Below are positions 44,227-56,318 of a stretch of 64,000 bases of DNA, piece after piece. Both the position numbers and the translations under genes were made by a program. This DNA comes from Mucidula mucida (lineage: Eukaryota > Basidiomycota > Agaricomycetes > Agaricales > Physalacriaceae). Location of the stretch: NCBI GenBank assembly GCA_015501055.1, contig JADNYV010000001.1:806001-870000 (forward strand). Reading direction: 5' to 3'. The stretch's first letter is position 1. The number at the start of each line of letters is the position of its first letter. The notes under the pieces were generated by a model. That model worked only from the letters and a program-made list of their open reading frames with translations, was not told the DNA's origin and searched no databases.

Positions 44227-45501
44227 TCAGCCAACTAACATGCGAAAGAGAAACGGAACACGCACGAAGACAATCAACACGCCAAACACTTTGAGCATAA
44301 GCCACCTGTTGCTGGAAATGCTCGCATAATATTTGAGTAACTCCCGTTGAGCACCGCTGACGTTTGAGGCAATATCCATAGTGTCCGCATCAATTCGTTG
44401 AACGGTTTCCCTCTGCTCTGCGACCATGTTAGCCAATTGAGTGAATATCTGGCCAAGTTCCGCTATCGTAGATTCTATAGATTCTATTGCCGTGGAACGA
44501 CTTTGAATATAGCTGTCCTGCATGACAATGAGCATTAACCGGAGAGAAAGGGATCAAGATAACGGACTTGTTGTTCGATCAACTCCATCTGCTGGAACGA
44601 GTTGCTGTGCATCATTTGTCCTTCCTCTGCAGCGTCCAGGTTCATCGCGAGAAGGTCTCCGTTCTGCGGAGCACGTCCTTTGCCTTTCGGGTCAAAACGA
44701 CTAGCACTGCCATCTCCCATAGGGTCGCTGCGCTGCGTATTGAATAGCACGGAATCTAGACTGACGTGTCAAGAGACTGAATTGGGGAAATTTGTTACTA
44801 CAAACTTGAAGGAGGTTGCGTCGCGGCGGATGATGTCGAGTACATGAACTGCTCTGTCCTGTCCTTAGACTCCTTCATGTTCTAAGACGGGCGTCAGATG
44901 GGAGGCGCGCAAAGGTAAGCGCTGCATACCTGTGTCCGTACTTCCAAGACATCCTTGAAGGTCATACTAGTATTGGCAAGCTTGCTCTGGAGGAGCATAA
45001 CAACATTGTGATTGTGTTCGTCTATCTGCTTTCCTGACGCGGAGTGATTCTGGGCGTTCCGCTGCTTCACATAGGCCTGCAGTTGAGCAATCTGCTTGTT
45101 GATACTGGCAATGTCTTGCTTTATGATGAACGTCAGTTCCTATATCCGGCTATTAGAGACGCGAATATTGATAAAATGAGCTCCTACGCTGATTTCGACG
45201 GGCCTGTCGTCGAAGAGTGTTTTTCGCTTGGCCACTGCAATGGTGTGAGCCGACGTGTTCAGAGTGTTTAGCGCAAAATGAACGTACATTGCGCCAGTTT
45301 CCCAAGCTTGATTGTTGTGCTGCTAATGTCTTTGCCGATGGCGGAAGCCATACGCGAAAATTCGCTTTTACTTCCTGTTGGCCGAGTAGGATCATTGAGA
45401 AGGCGTTGTTTGGACTCTTCTCTGCGAGACGGCAATGAAGACCTGCTCCTTATGGATTCGACACACGACCGAAATTCATTAGTGCGGTCTTGGACAGGCA
45501 T
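44227..45501 (-). CDS. SED5: Syntaxin-5 / SED5, ER-Golgi Qa-SNARE
   Basis: Sed5 is the Qa-SNARE for ER-to-Golgi and intra-Golgi fusion. The N-terminus MPVQDRTNEFRSCVESIRSR is the conserved Sed5 peptide that binds Sly1. The Habc domain follows: SEFSRMASAIGKDISSTTIK, then FDDRPVEISELTFIIKQDIA and SINKQIAQLQAYVKQRN. The SNARE motif runs through SIESTIAELGQIFTQLANMV and AEQRETVQRIDADTMDIASN, with the zero-layer Gln in the AEQRETV heptad. A C-terminal anchor WLMLKVFGVLIVFVRVPFLF ends the protein a few residues before the stop. Four introns or so. It is divergent from GPD1 with 219 bp between starts. Confidence 0.92.
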
Positions 45502-45646
45502 ATCTCGGCGGAAACAGCAGGGCTGTGGTGGGAGGAGGGAAGGTACTACGGCACGTGATTGACCTAGCCTTTTTGGGCTAAATTTGGGACGGCTTCCTCC
45601 CTGGATCTGCGTATGCTCTTACTCCTACGGCCACCATTCAAATCTG

Positions 45647-45654
45647 TATATAAG
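45647..45654 (+). promoter_or_regulatory. TATA box of GPD1
   Basis: TATATAAG 67 bp upstream of the GPD1 ATG at 45721. It is followed by a pyrimidine-rich stretch typical of strongly expressed fungal promoters. Confidence 0.6.
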
Positions 45655-45720
45655 GCCTTCCGAGGTCCCCTTTGTTCCTTCCGACGCCCTATCTTTCTCT
45701 CCCCAAATTTTAGATCCACA

Positions 45721-47246
45721 ATGTCGAAACCCCAACCAGACCAGAACTCCAAGGTGACGCCACATCCTTCTATCGAGCGTCAATTCCTGTTCATCTCCTC
45801 TTACAACAGGTTCTTATCCTTGGCGCCGGAAACTTTGGCTCTTGCTTAGCAGACCATCTTGGCGACAGTGGGCACCAAGTCGTGAGTCCGTAAAGACTGC
45901 GTACGCGATTGCATCCAAATGTGTCGCGTAGTACCTTTGGGCTCGCGAAGAGAAACTGGTTCAGCACTTCAACAAGCACCACAAGAATCTCTTTTATCTC
46001 AAGGATCACCAGTTCTCCGAGAACATCACGGCTGTGGGCCCAGAACCCCCCAATAAAGAGCTCATCGACAAGATGGACGTGTTGCTGTTTGCGATACCGA
46101 CGCAGTTCCTTAGAGCAACTCTGACGCAACTTCAACCGAGGCTGGACCCTCACAACCTCCCTTTGCTGGTTTTTGTAAATAAAGGTAACTTCGATTTGCT
46201 TCTGCTTCTTTAGTACGTCCTAACGCCAATTGTATCTAGGCATTGAGATAGAAACGCATGCCTTGACGTTGGAGATCATCGCAGACACGTGCGGTCGAGA
46301 AGTAGCTCTACGAGCTACCTTTGTCGTGAGTACTCAAGTTGTGCGCCGTAGTTGATTACGCCAAACTCTTCCATCATTGTCAGAGCGGGCCTTCTTTCGC
46401 GTCTGAGATTATTCTGCGTCAACCGTAGGTCTCTTCAGTCTATTGATTCGCCAGCTAATCAGGTTCGCATCTCAGAACCTCCGTGTCTGTCGCCTCGTTT
46501 ACTGAAGCAGAGGCTGATAAAGCGTCCTCGCTCTTTCACCAACCGCATTTCCGTTGGTGAGATGACAACTGTGCGCGCTTGTGATTCATGACTGACTAGT
46601 GTTTAACAGCTATACTGGAAGCGATCCCATTGGCATTGAACTGTCCGGCGCTCTGAAGAACGTCTATGCTATCGCCGCCGGAGCTGCAGACGGATTGGGA
46701 TTCCAGAATAACACGAGAGCTAGTCGGTGATCCAGCTAATTGAAGTGCCCAGTGATTTACGCGTTTCTCCCCCATAGTGATGATCACCCGGGGTTTAGCG
46801 GAGATGACTTGCATTGGGACAGCCTTTGGCGCTTCCCCTTTGACTTTTTTGGGGTTGGCTGGCGTTGGGGATCTCTTTTTGACGTGTAGTTCATCAAACA
46901 GTCGAAACTACACGGTTGGATATCGTCTCGGAAAGGGCGAGTCGTTGGGCACCATCCTTGATACACTCGGTAGTGTTGCGGAGGGTGTTTCAACAACCAA
47001 GGGCGCTAAAGTGATCATTGATTCCTTGGGAATTCCCGCACCCATCTGCACACAGATGTATGCAGTCCTTCATGAGGGTAACGTATTTTCTTGATTCGAG
47101 TAACAATCATTCACTGTTGCACAGGTAAAGATATCCAGTTGGCAGTTCGGGAGTTGATGGAATTACCACCGTCGCGTGAATTGGAACTTCCGCCCACGGC
47201 CGGAGGTCCTGCTCGGCATTTGCTCGAGAAACTAGGATTAGAATGA
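45721..47246 (+). CDS. GPD1: Glycerol-3-phosphate dehydrogenase (NAD+)
   Basis: Reduces dihydroxyacetone phosphate to glycerol-3-phosphate for glycerol (osmolyte) and lipid synthesis. Exon 1 codes only [11 protein letters not shown]. After a 54-nt intron come [18 protein letters not shown], the NAD-binding loop, and [15 protein letters not shown]. Further blocks: [43 protein letters not shown], the catalytic region [36 protein letters not shown] and [20 protein letters not shown]. The end is LLEKLGLE. About eight introns; one donor near 46724 is the weak GTCGGT. There is no PTS2 or mitochondrial presequence, so it is probably cytosolic. A strong TATA box suggests high or induced expression. 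Confidence 0.94.
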
Positions 47247-47648
47247 GGACCTCGAGTAACTTCTGGATGAATCAGCGCGTAGACACATCATCGCTTACGA
47301 TGAGCGATATAATTATCGGCAGAGATCACTGCCAATCAGTCCTCGGCACACAATGTTAGATGGAATGTATGCGCGGATATTAGGTTGCTGAGAGGTTTAG
47401 ATGCGGTCAACAGCCAAGTTGAGCGTTCCGAACATTGGTTCCAACTTTTAATAAACATGATTGCTCAATTGAGGCTGGCCCACTCGCGGCCGAGCGCTGT
47501 GTCATGTTCCTGAAGCAGGATTAGATCCCTTCGATCGGCTGTTCCACGTGCAGGTGATTTTTTTCCGTTCGCTCTTGCCATAACCTCGACCGACAACTCT
47601 TACTCGTCGTTCTCCTCGTCCTGCTCGCCGTTCCGTTCCTTATTCTCC
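47247..47648. other. Intergenic region GPD1 / ankyrin-CCCH gene
   Basis: Contains the GPD1 3' region and the promoter of the next gene. No coding signature; a CACGTG occurs near 47544. Confidence 0.35.
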
Positions 47649-49687
47649 ATGGTCTCCAATCTCTGGAAAGCCTGCTCTGAAGGCCGCCTCGACGACGTGA
47701 ACGACCTACTCGCCAATGCCACGTCTCTAGATATCGAAGTAAAAGGTACGTTATTACTGGTAGACATTTCGCGATTTTAATCTTTTTTCAAGACCATACC
47801 GGTGCAACTCCGCTCATCGAAGCGGTTAGAAATGGCCACGTCCAAGTGGTCTCGGCGCTCCTTGACAGAGGTACTTTGGCCGAGTCATGTTTCCGTACGG
47901 ACCGCTCATTTTCCCCGCTTTGCTAGGCGCCGATCCCAACCATGCATGCAGCCATGGCGCGCCATTGCAGCTTACATCGGATCCTGCGATAATTGAATTA
48001 TTGACTGTTGCGCAGAGCAGACAGCCAGCAAACTACGAAAACGGCTACGACGTCTCTGCCGATGAACAAGCAAAAGCCGCGTACTACAGTGCCACGTACT
48101 CGTACTACAATCCTATGAACTCGGCTCAGCCTCCGCTCGAGGGTGGTGTGTACTACCCGCCACCTCCCCCAACCCAGCCATCTGTCGAAGGCCTACCGGG
48201 CGGACCCGGTCATTTACCTCCTCCAGAGATCGCGAGATTTATTCCTTGTCGCTATTTCCCGGCCTGCCGATACGGTGCATCGTGTATGTTTTTGCATCCG
48301 CCTCAGCAAGGCGCGTATTACCAGGGACCCATGCCGCCACAGCCGTATCCGGCTCCTTACGACCCAAATATGGTGCCACAGTCGTACTCGCCAAGTTATT
48401 ATCCAGTTCCGCAACCCTCGTTCCCGCAACCTAACGGTGTACCCGTCCAGACACTCGCTTCTCCTCCACCTATGAACCATGGTCGGTCCCCTTCAATGGG
48501 GCCCGTGCCTACCCAGTTCAGTCCAAACGGCCATCCGCTTCCACTGCCGTATGGTCCCATGTCTCCCATGATGTCTCCAACGGCCTACCCACACCCGGGC
48601 CAGGTCCCAGTTCCGATGTCAATTCCTCCTCTGCCTCCTCTTCAGCATTCGGCACCCCCCCAACCTCAATCACCTTCAGCCAATTATCCAGCCCTACCCT
48701 CTGCTCCGCAGCTATTTCCTGCGCCGCCTAATGGTGCTTACTATTCTACCCAGCCTCCCATCCCTGTAACCTACTCCGAGGTCAACGGCCCGACCAAGCC
48801 TCCCTCGCTTAATCCTCAGTCTGACGGCTTCATACCTAATGGCTTCCGGGAAAATGGTCATCAGCGGCGTGCAAGTGCACGAACTAGTAGGGGTTCATTC
48901 GTTAATCGTAAACCTCCTTGTCTTTTCTTCCCAGCTGGGCGATGTAAAAACGGGTTAGTATCTTCCAGAATATATAATACGTGTCTAATATTTTCTTAGT
49001 GATGATTGCCGTTTCCCCCATGTACTGACGGAGGGTGCGCCTGCCCCCGGTTCATACTATAACGGTCCCCGAGGTGGTGGCCCTCGCTCTCGAGGCAGCC
49101 ACGGTACGAATGGATACGGGAATATCGACGAAACAATGGCCGCGATGACAATCAGAGATGTAAGCCTACCTTTTTAAATAAGTCAACCGTGTCTTATAGG
49201 AACAGGCGCCCCGGTACCAGAATGGCGACGTAGGCGACGGAAACCGGTCAAAATACTCTCAAGGTTACAGGAATGGCTCTAACGGTTTTCAAAACAAACG
49301 TGCCTCGCAAACAATCAAACAGCGAGTCCCTAATGCGGACGAATTTCCAGTGTTAGCAGGATGTACTACCCCGCCGAACCGAAGCGTGAGCAATGGCTCG
49401 GTGTCAGCCTTAAATGGAGGGGCACCAACAGCTGCTCAGGTTCTTCAGGCTCCACCACCTTTCCGACCCGGTGAAAGTACAGAGGGTTCCGTCCGTAATG
49501 TCTCCCCAGACGCGCGGCCCGCCAAGGTACGAGGCACCGACCTAAATGGAACGTTTTCTCACACTTGATGGAACAGGACGAGGTAGTAGACTCGTCGCCA
49601 GCACTTCCTCAGTCTGCAAAACTCCCGATTTCCTTCGCAGCCGTAGCCGCTCCGGAGGCGATCAAGGAGGTTCAAGTTTCGGCCTAA
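47649..49687 (+). CDS. Ankyrin-repeat / CCCH zinc-finger protein
   Basis: Starts MVSNLWKACSEGRLDDVNDL, an ankyrin repeat. After a short intron comes TGATPLIEAVRNGHVQVVSA and LLDRG, a second repeat, then ADPNHACSHGAPLQLT. The first CCCH finger is CRYFPACRYGASCMFLH (C-x5-C-x5-C-x3-H). A long Pro/Tyr/Gln-rich disordered segment follows (about 48290-48800). The second finger CLFFPAGRCKNG continues over an intron to DDCRFPH (C-x7-C-x5-C-x3-H). A Gly/Arg-rich RGG-like stretch (GPRGGGPRSRGSHG) follows and the protein ends EAIKEVQVSA. CCCH plus RGG indicates RNA binding, probably in mRNA regulation. The second ankyrin intron is not precisely placed. Confidence 0.8.
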
Positions 49688-50126
49688 AACCATCGACCTG
49701 GGGTTAATTTAGATCACTCGTCGACGGATGCTTGCGCCAGCAAGCCTTCTTTATTTTCTGCGTAATCTGACATTCTTGGGTTGTTGGTTCAAAGTTGTTC
49801 ATCGATTTTATTTCTCTGCATTCATCCTCGTCACTGATCTATTCACACCTTTTCACGCATCGACCCACACATCTATCTCATCATACGCATCTTTCCTCCG
49901 TCTTGCAGTTATCCCTCTTGTCTTGTGTAGATATATAGTATCTTGCTCTATTTGCTGCCTTTGGGTGTTTGCTCGTCGTCTCATCATATCTATATCTATA
50001 TCATCACTACACATACTTACATCGTTTGCCTAGTCGCTTTTTCTTTGAACTTTCCGCTCGTTTTGACCCATGACTATCTCATCTGTCGTTATGTTGTCTT
50101 ACTGCTGTAACTGAGTGCTCACATTA
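49688..50126. other. Convergent 3' region, ankyrin-CCCH / ADE5,7
   Basis: Pyrimidine-rich on the plus strand, as expected for a 3' UTR. An open frame at 49728-50033 is rich in Phe, Leu and Ser because of this bias and is not supported as a gene. Confidence 0.4.
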
Positions 50127-52911
50127 TTATGACCATACTTGTAGATTCCTCATCTCAACTCCGGGAGAGGTTGTCACCTCGCCAATTTCATACACCTGGG
50201 CCGAGCCCGTGAGGCTCTGGACGGCCAAGGCCAGATTTTTGGGGTCAACTATAAGCACCATCCCAATTCCGTTGTTGAAGGTCCGAGCCATTTCGAGGGG
50301 CGCCACTTTGCCGTGCGCCATGAGGAACCGAAACACAGGCGGAAGATCCCACTTGGAGGCGTCAACATAACAGCCAAGCGTCTTGGGTAACACTCGCGGA
50401 ATATTTTCTAGGAAGCCTCCGCCGGTGATATGGGACATGCCTTTAATCAAACCAGCTTGGGCAGCGGGGAGGAGTTGCTTTATGTAAATGCGTGTTGGTT
50501 CGAGAAGCGCGCGTCCGAGAGTAGTCGTTGAGTCCCAAGGACAAGGTGACGAGTATTCGAGGCCGGACACAGAGACGATTTTACGTATCAGAGAGAATCC
50601 ATTGGAATGTGGACCCGAGGATGAAACCCCAAGAAGGATATCTCCTGCTGCGATATCTTGTTGAGGAAGGATCAGGTGTCGTTCGACGGCGCCTACTGCG
50701 AAGCCAGCGAGATCGTAGTCACCTGTATCGACTGCAGGTGAGAAGCTTGAAGGTGTCACCGAGTAGCGATGGACGTACCCTCTTGATACATTCCAGGCAT
50801 TTCTGCGGTTTCGCCACCAATGAGAGCACAGTTAGCTTGACGACAGCCTTCTGCTATACCTTTGACCACCTGTGTAGCGATATCGACATCCAATCGACTG
50901 CAACCGAAGTAGTCGAGGAAATAGAGGGGCTCGGCGCCTTGCACGAGCAAATCATTGACTGACATTGCAACGAGATCGATGCCTGGAGAGTAACGATTAC
51001 TCCATGAAAACGTACAAGAAACGAAGAAGCCTACCGACAAGGTCATGCACTCCGACATCTACAGCGACGCGTAATTTCGTACCCACACCATCGGTTCCAC
51101 TAACGAGTATAGGATCCGTATAACCTGTGGCTTTGAGATCGAATATTCCCCCAAAACCGCCGATTTCAGCATCGGCGCCAGTTCTTCGTGTAGCACGGAC
51201 GTAAGGCTTGATAGCATCTACTAAGGCGTTTCCTGCATCGACGGAAACACCCGCTTGCGCATATGTCAAGCCCCCTGGCGTCTGTTCAGCTGATTTCAGA
51301 GCTCTGAGCATATGAGTCGATATCGAAAGGAACACTTGAGAGATGAGGATACCTATGTGCGATATCGCGCCGGAGAGTCTTGCCTTCGAACGATATTCTA
51401 TCGACACCTTTGTAGACAAGATCCACGGCATCTTGTATCGATGATGCAAAGGCAGAAACAGCAATAACGCGTCCACCTGCAGTTAAGATCACGTCGTTTT
51501 TACTTGCAGTTCCAGCATGGAAAACGACGACGCCTGATGAGAGTAAGGAGGCGTTAGGTGTAGAAGCAAACAAAAACACTAACCAGACGGAACGTCTTGG
51601 ATTTGAATTTCCTTGCCTTTGGGGTAGCTGCCTGGATATCCTTGCGAGGCAAGTATCACCGAGACCGCAAAACCAGGACGTATGGATATGGACACAGAAT
51701 CCAAACGATGTTCCGCGCAGGCCTAACGCGCATAAGCAACATCAAGCCGGGAAGGTGAGAGCTTTACAAGTAACACCGCAGCAAGGTCTGTATCTTTGTG
51801 TAGTAGAAGCATGAGTGCCTCAGTTTCTGGATCCCCAAACCTGACATTATATTCTAGGACCTTGGGTCCCGTTGACGTTAACATGAAGCCTGTGAAGAGC
51901 ATGCCCACGAAGGGAAAGCCTTGAAAAGTTGTTTAAATGAAAGCGGTAAAATGCGTTTGAAGGATCTCACCCTCCTTCCGCATTCCGTCAATTGTCGGCC
52001 GCAATGTTTCGATCATGATCTGGTTCATGATTTCGGGAGTGGCGACCGGCGCGGGTGCATAGGCACCCATGCCACCAGTGTTTGGACCAGTGTCGCCTTC
52101 TCCAATACGTTTATGGTCTTGAGCAGCGGGAAGAGGTACGATGGTATATCCATCAGAGAAGGCGAGGACAGAAATTTCAGGCCCAATGAGAAGTTCCTCG
52201 ATTACAACCTCGCTGCCTTCAAATGTTCAATGAACGTGTTGTGCTCAAAGGCGTATGGCCTACCTGCCGATCCAAATACATTCGACACCAGGATGTCTTT
52301 TAGACCAGCAATAGCTTCCTCTTCACTTTCCGGGATCAAAACACCCTTGCCGCCAGCTAGACCATCGGCTTTAAGAACTACATTATGTTGGCAAGTCTTG
52401 ACGTAGTTCACGGCCTCGTCAAATTGACTAGCCTTGAAAACCTTGAATTGAGCGGTTGGAATAGAATGTCGGGCCATAAAGTCCTTTGAAAAAGCCTTGG
52501 AGCCTTCCATTCGCGCGGCAAGTCGACTGGGACCGAAGACAGGTATACCGACTAAACACTGAATGAGACGAATTTTCTCATGTTCGTACAAGGACATGCC
52601 TTTGCGGAAGAGTCCTTCAACACCATCTACGAGCGGTTGTTCGGGACCAGGAACGACAAGGTTGATCTGCAGACATCTGAGACTCTCGTGAACCAAGAAG
52701 GAGAAGAACCTGCCTCGTTTTGGACGGCAAATTCCACGAGCTTTGGTAGATCATCTGCAGGGAGATTGATGTTGAATGTTTTCTTTTCTTGAGATGTGCC
52801 ACCGTTTCCCGGACAGACGAATATGTTATCAACGAGATCGGATTGCGAAAGCCGCCAACACAAGGCATGCTCGCGTCCTCCGCTGCCAATGACCAGGATT
52901 CGAAGAGACAT
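50127..52911 (-). CDS. ADE5,7: Bifunctional GAR synthetase / AIR synthetase
   Basis: Two steps of purine synthesis on one chain: phosphoribosylamine-glycine ligase (N-terminal) and AIR synthetase (C-terminal). Starts [20 protein letters not shown]. The ligase has [19 protein letters not shown], the ATP-grasp [49 protein letters not shown] and [15 protein letters not shown]. The AIRS half has [73 protein letters not shown] and [17 protein letters not shown], ending EMRNLQVWS. There is no GART domain, as expected for fungi. The intron at 52713-52667 starts GCAGGT (GC-AG type). A GT donor three bases further in would break the frame. Confidence 0.95.
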
Positions 52912-53463
52912 GAAGAAAAGTTTTGAGGATATATCGGGAAGCTGATCGGGAGCATGATCCGGAACGGGAAGCTCGGACTTTGTGTCCCGACTAGGTCAAA
53001 GCGTCCATGCCTTGTCACCACGTTCATCATGATGCGGGTGACAGGAGCTCCCCAGGTTAAGCGCCATAAGGCCGAAATTCGAATTCTATAGCGTGTGGAC
53101 ATGGTCATTCGTTCCCATATCGTAAAGCCGTACATATAGTTCCCTCCCTCGAAGATGGTGAAACTGTTGCCACTCACAAAAATCTTTCGAAGAAATGCTA
53201 GCTTACAAGAGTCTCCAGAGATCCGTCCAGGACTTGGTGTGGTCTGTTACATGTTGTTACGATTGCACGTCGGAAAGCGAAGGGTCGGATCCATATGGAG
53301 CTATCGCCGTCCATATGCATTTTCCGGCACACGACATAAATAGCTCCTGGCTCCAATTTCCCACTGGTGCCGTCCAGCCATCCATCTAGCCATCTCACGA
53401 ACGTGGGCATAGTCGGGTCTTTATATTGTTGCAGCTACTCATCGTTGATCTAGCTCGAGCGAC
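52912..53463. other. Divergent promoter region, ADE5,7 / phosphate transporter
   Basis: A 552-bp spacer. AACGTGGG at about 53400-53407 contains a CACGTT half-site (reverse strand), the kind of core bound by Pho4-type factors, 60 bp before the transporter start. This is suggestive only. Confidence 0.4.
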
Positions 53464-56077
53464 ATGGCTTCTACACAGGCAACGAGCAATGCGGACCCGT
53501 CGCTTCAACCATCGAGATCTGCGTTGGAGGAATACGAGCGGGATAGCCGCCCTCCATTCGTGCTAACACTGACGGAGATCAAGCTGCTAGGAATTGCTGG
53601 GGTAAGTATCGTATATGCATCATGGTATATTTCCATCAACTAAACGTTGTTCATTAGGTTGGTTTCTTTTTGGATGGTACGTCTCCCGTATGCTGTCCTG
53701 TATCTTCTCGCTAATTGCTCCGCTCTAGCTTACGATCTTTTCATCATAAACGTACGACCTCTCAACCAAGAGAATCCACACGAAATTCTTATGATCTCCA
53801 GCCTGTCGCAACCATGTTGAAATATCGCCTCTACGGCGGCGAACCTCTCCCGGCAGGCTTAGAAGGGTTTCTCAAGGCTGGAGCAAACATTGGTAGCGTC
53901 ATTGGTCAACTTTCTTTCGGTCAGTGTTTTGGTTGCCTGTTTGATTCGTTTTAACGGCTTTATAGGCTATGCTGCCGATGCGTTTGGTCGTAAAGCTGTC
54001 TGTACGTCGCTCCTGGTCCGTCCCACGTGACCAACTAAGCTTCATCAGACGGAAAGGAACTCATGCTCATTATTTTCGCGACGATCATGAGCATCACTGT
54101 CCCAACTGGTATGAGATTCGATTCCCACCCAAGAGATGGTTGATCGGGAAATTGACTACACATCCAACCTCGTGTGGTTGTCCTGTGCATTACTTTGCGG
54201 GCCTTGTCTTCAACTTCTGAGAGCTGCACGCACGAGCCATGCGAGGTTTGATGTGTAGATTTCCTGATCGACCCAGCTCTTGTTCCCACCAATTTGTGGC
54301 ATCTGACTGTTTTCCAGGCTCTTTATCCCCAGATAATTGCCTCATTTATCTCACTATATTTCGCATCATCTTGGGTGTGGGAGTGGGGGGTGACTACCCC
54401 ATGAGCTCATCCATCACTTCTGGTAAGTAGGAATCACTACGGCGCTGTTCAGAGCACTCATCCAAATACAAACTAGATCGCGCGAATATCCGAAAGAGAG
54501 GAACCTTACTAGCATACATATTCTCTAATCAAGGATGGGGATCATTGGTTGGCAGCTTGGCAACAATGATAGTTTTGGCGGCTTACAAGCACTCTATGGA
54601 TACCAATGGAGATACCAACAAGGTCGATGGAGGTGAGTGATTTCTTGTGTCTCGAGCGACTGCATGCTCAAACGGTCCACTAGTGTGGCGCATTATTATT
54701 GGAATATCTCTGATCCCAGCGTTTGGTACACTCTATCAAAGGCTAACCCTCCCGGAGTCATCCCGTTTCTTGGCGTCGCAGAAGCCTGTTGAATTAGATG
54801 ACATAGAGAAACTAAAAAAGGAACAAGCTGCCGCGGAAGGTTCTAGCCCGAAACCCGGCAGTGAGCTCGAGAAAGACGTTTCCTCCAGTTCAGATGAAGC
54901 CCCGGAGGAAGTGCTTGCAAAGAAGGCGCACATCAGAGGTTTGTTGTTGTCAGAACATCTCAATATTCCTAACCGTCCCTTCAGAATTCATAACATACTT
55001 CTCCGAATGGAGACATGGGAAGCACCTCGTTGGGACCTGCCTTTGCTGGTTCCTTCTTGACATCGCGTACGACGGAACTGTTATGCTGTGTACATCGACA
55101 CTCACTATTCTACAGTTTCTACGGCATCAATCTGAACCAGAACGTAGTGCTGCAGCAAATAGGGTTTGATGGTGGGAGTGGAAGTGCTTGGGAGCGTCTT
55201 TTCAAGGTGTCCACTGGTGGTATTATCATCACAGTCCTTGGCTTTGTTCCCGGTGAGGGCGATGCCTTACTCGAAAGGAACGTAGTCTCATAAGTTGTCA
55301 GGTTACTATGTGTCCGTGCTGACCATAGAGAAGCTCGGTCGAAAATGGATTCAGATTCAAGGGTTCCTGATGGCTGCTCTGTTCCGTGAGTCGACTACGC
55401 GCCTTCCTGTTTCTATGCTGAACTCTTTCTCAGTGGGAATACTCGCTGGCAAATTCAACGAGCTTAGCAGTGCTGGGTTCATCGTCTGCTTCGCATTCCT
55501 CCAGGTGGGCGTTATATCACCGTCCGATTGATGTTTTATTGACGTACGACTTAAGTTTTTCTTCAATTTTGGAGCGAACACGTGAGTACTTTGGTTCTAA
55601 ACATGTTGTATACCCTCCTGATTCTGTGCGTCCAGGACGACATATGTACGAGACAGCTGACTCTCGCCTACGTTTGTTTAACTTGCTATACAGTGCTACC
55701 CTGCCGAGCTGTTCCCGACGCGTTTCCGGGCCTTTGCTCACGGCATCAGTGCTGCGTCAGGCAAAGCTGGCGCGATCATCTCTGCGTTGGCGTTCAATTC
55801 CCTTACCGAAGATATTGGGACTCCTAACGTCCTATGGAGTGTGTACCTGGCTCCTGTCGATCATATACTTCCGCTAACGTCCTGACGTCAGTTTTCGTGG
55901 GATGCTGCTTTGCTGGAGCTGGTTGGTCTTTCTTTTTCTCAACAGAACAACGAGGACTGATTGGAAACAGCCTTCACCCTGTTACTCCCAGAAGTGCGTG
56001 GTCGGGATCCTGACGCAATCTTGGCGAACGAGTTACGAGAAGCCAAGTCGGCCGAGAGGCGCAATGCTGCACAATAA
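53464..56077 (+). CDS. PHO84: PHO84-type high-affinity phosphate transporter
   Basis: MFS phosphate:H+ symporter of the plasma membrane with twelve predicted helices. Starts [20 protein letters not shown]. Blocks in order: [40 protein letters not shown], the signature [38 protein letters not shown] and [21 protein letters not shown] long charged central loop (about 54780-54950) follows, then [36 protein letters not shown] and [20 protein letters not shown]. The last exon, reached by an intron at 55931-55979, gives [20 protein letters not shown] and ends ERRNAAQ. About fourteen introns; one (54109-54317, 209 nt) is four times the usual size. Confidence 0.9.
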
Positions 56078-56318
56078 TTCTAAATGTATGAATGTAAAAG
56101 TAACCTTGTAGTGTTGAGTAGAACAGAGAAAAGTGGAGAATGAGATGCTGTGAAGTTGGAATCCGAACAGTTTGAATAGACAACAGACAGACAAGACGTT
56201 CAGGGTAGCACGTGGCGCACCGGCCAGGGCTCACCAGCCTCACCTTGGCTCTTACGGTGAACCCAATTGCCTTGCTCGTCATTTGAGACTGTTCGTCGCA
56301 GCAGTTCGTTGCGTTTAG

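Noticed and set aside
49728..50033. Plus-strand open frame rich in Phe, Leu and Ser
   Set aside because: It lies in the pyrimidine-rich 3' region of the ankyrin/CCCH gene; the composition explains the open frame and its hydrophobicity.
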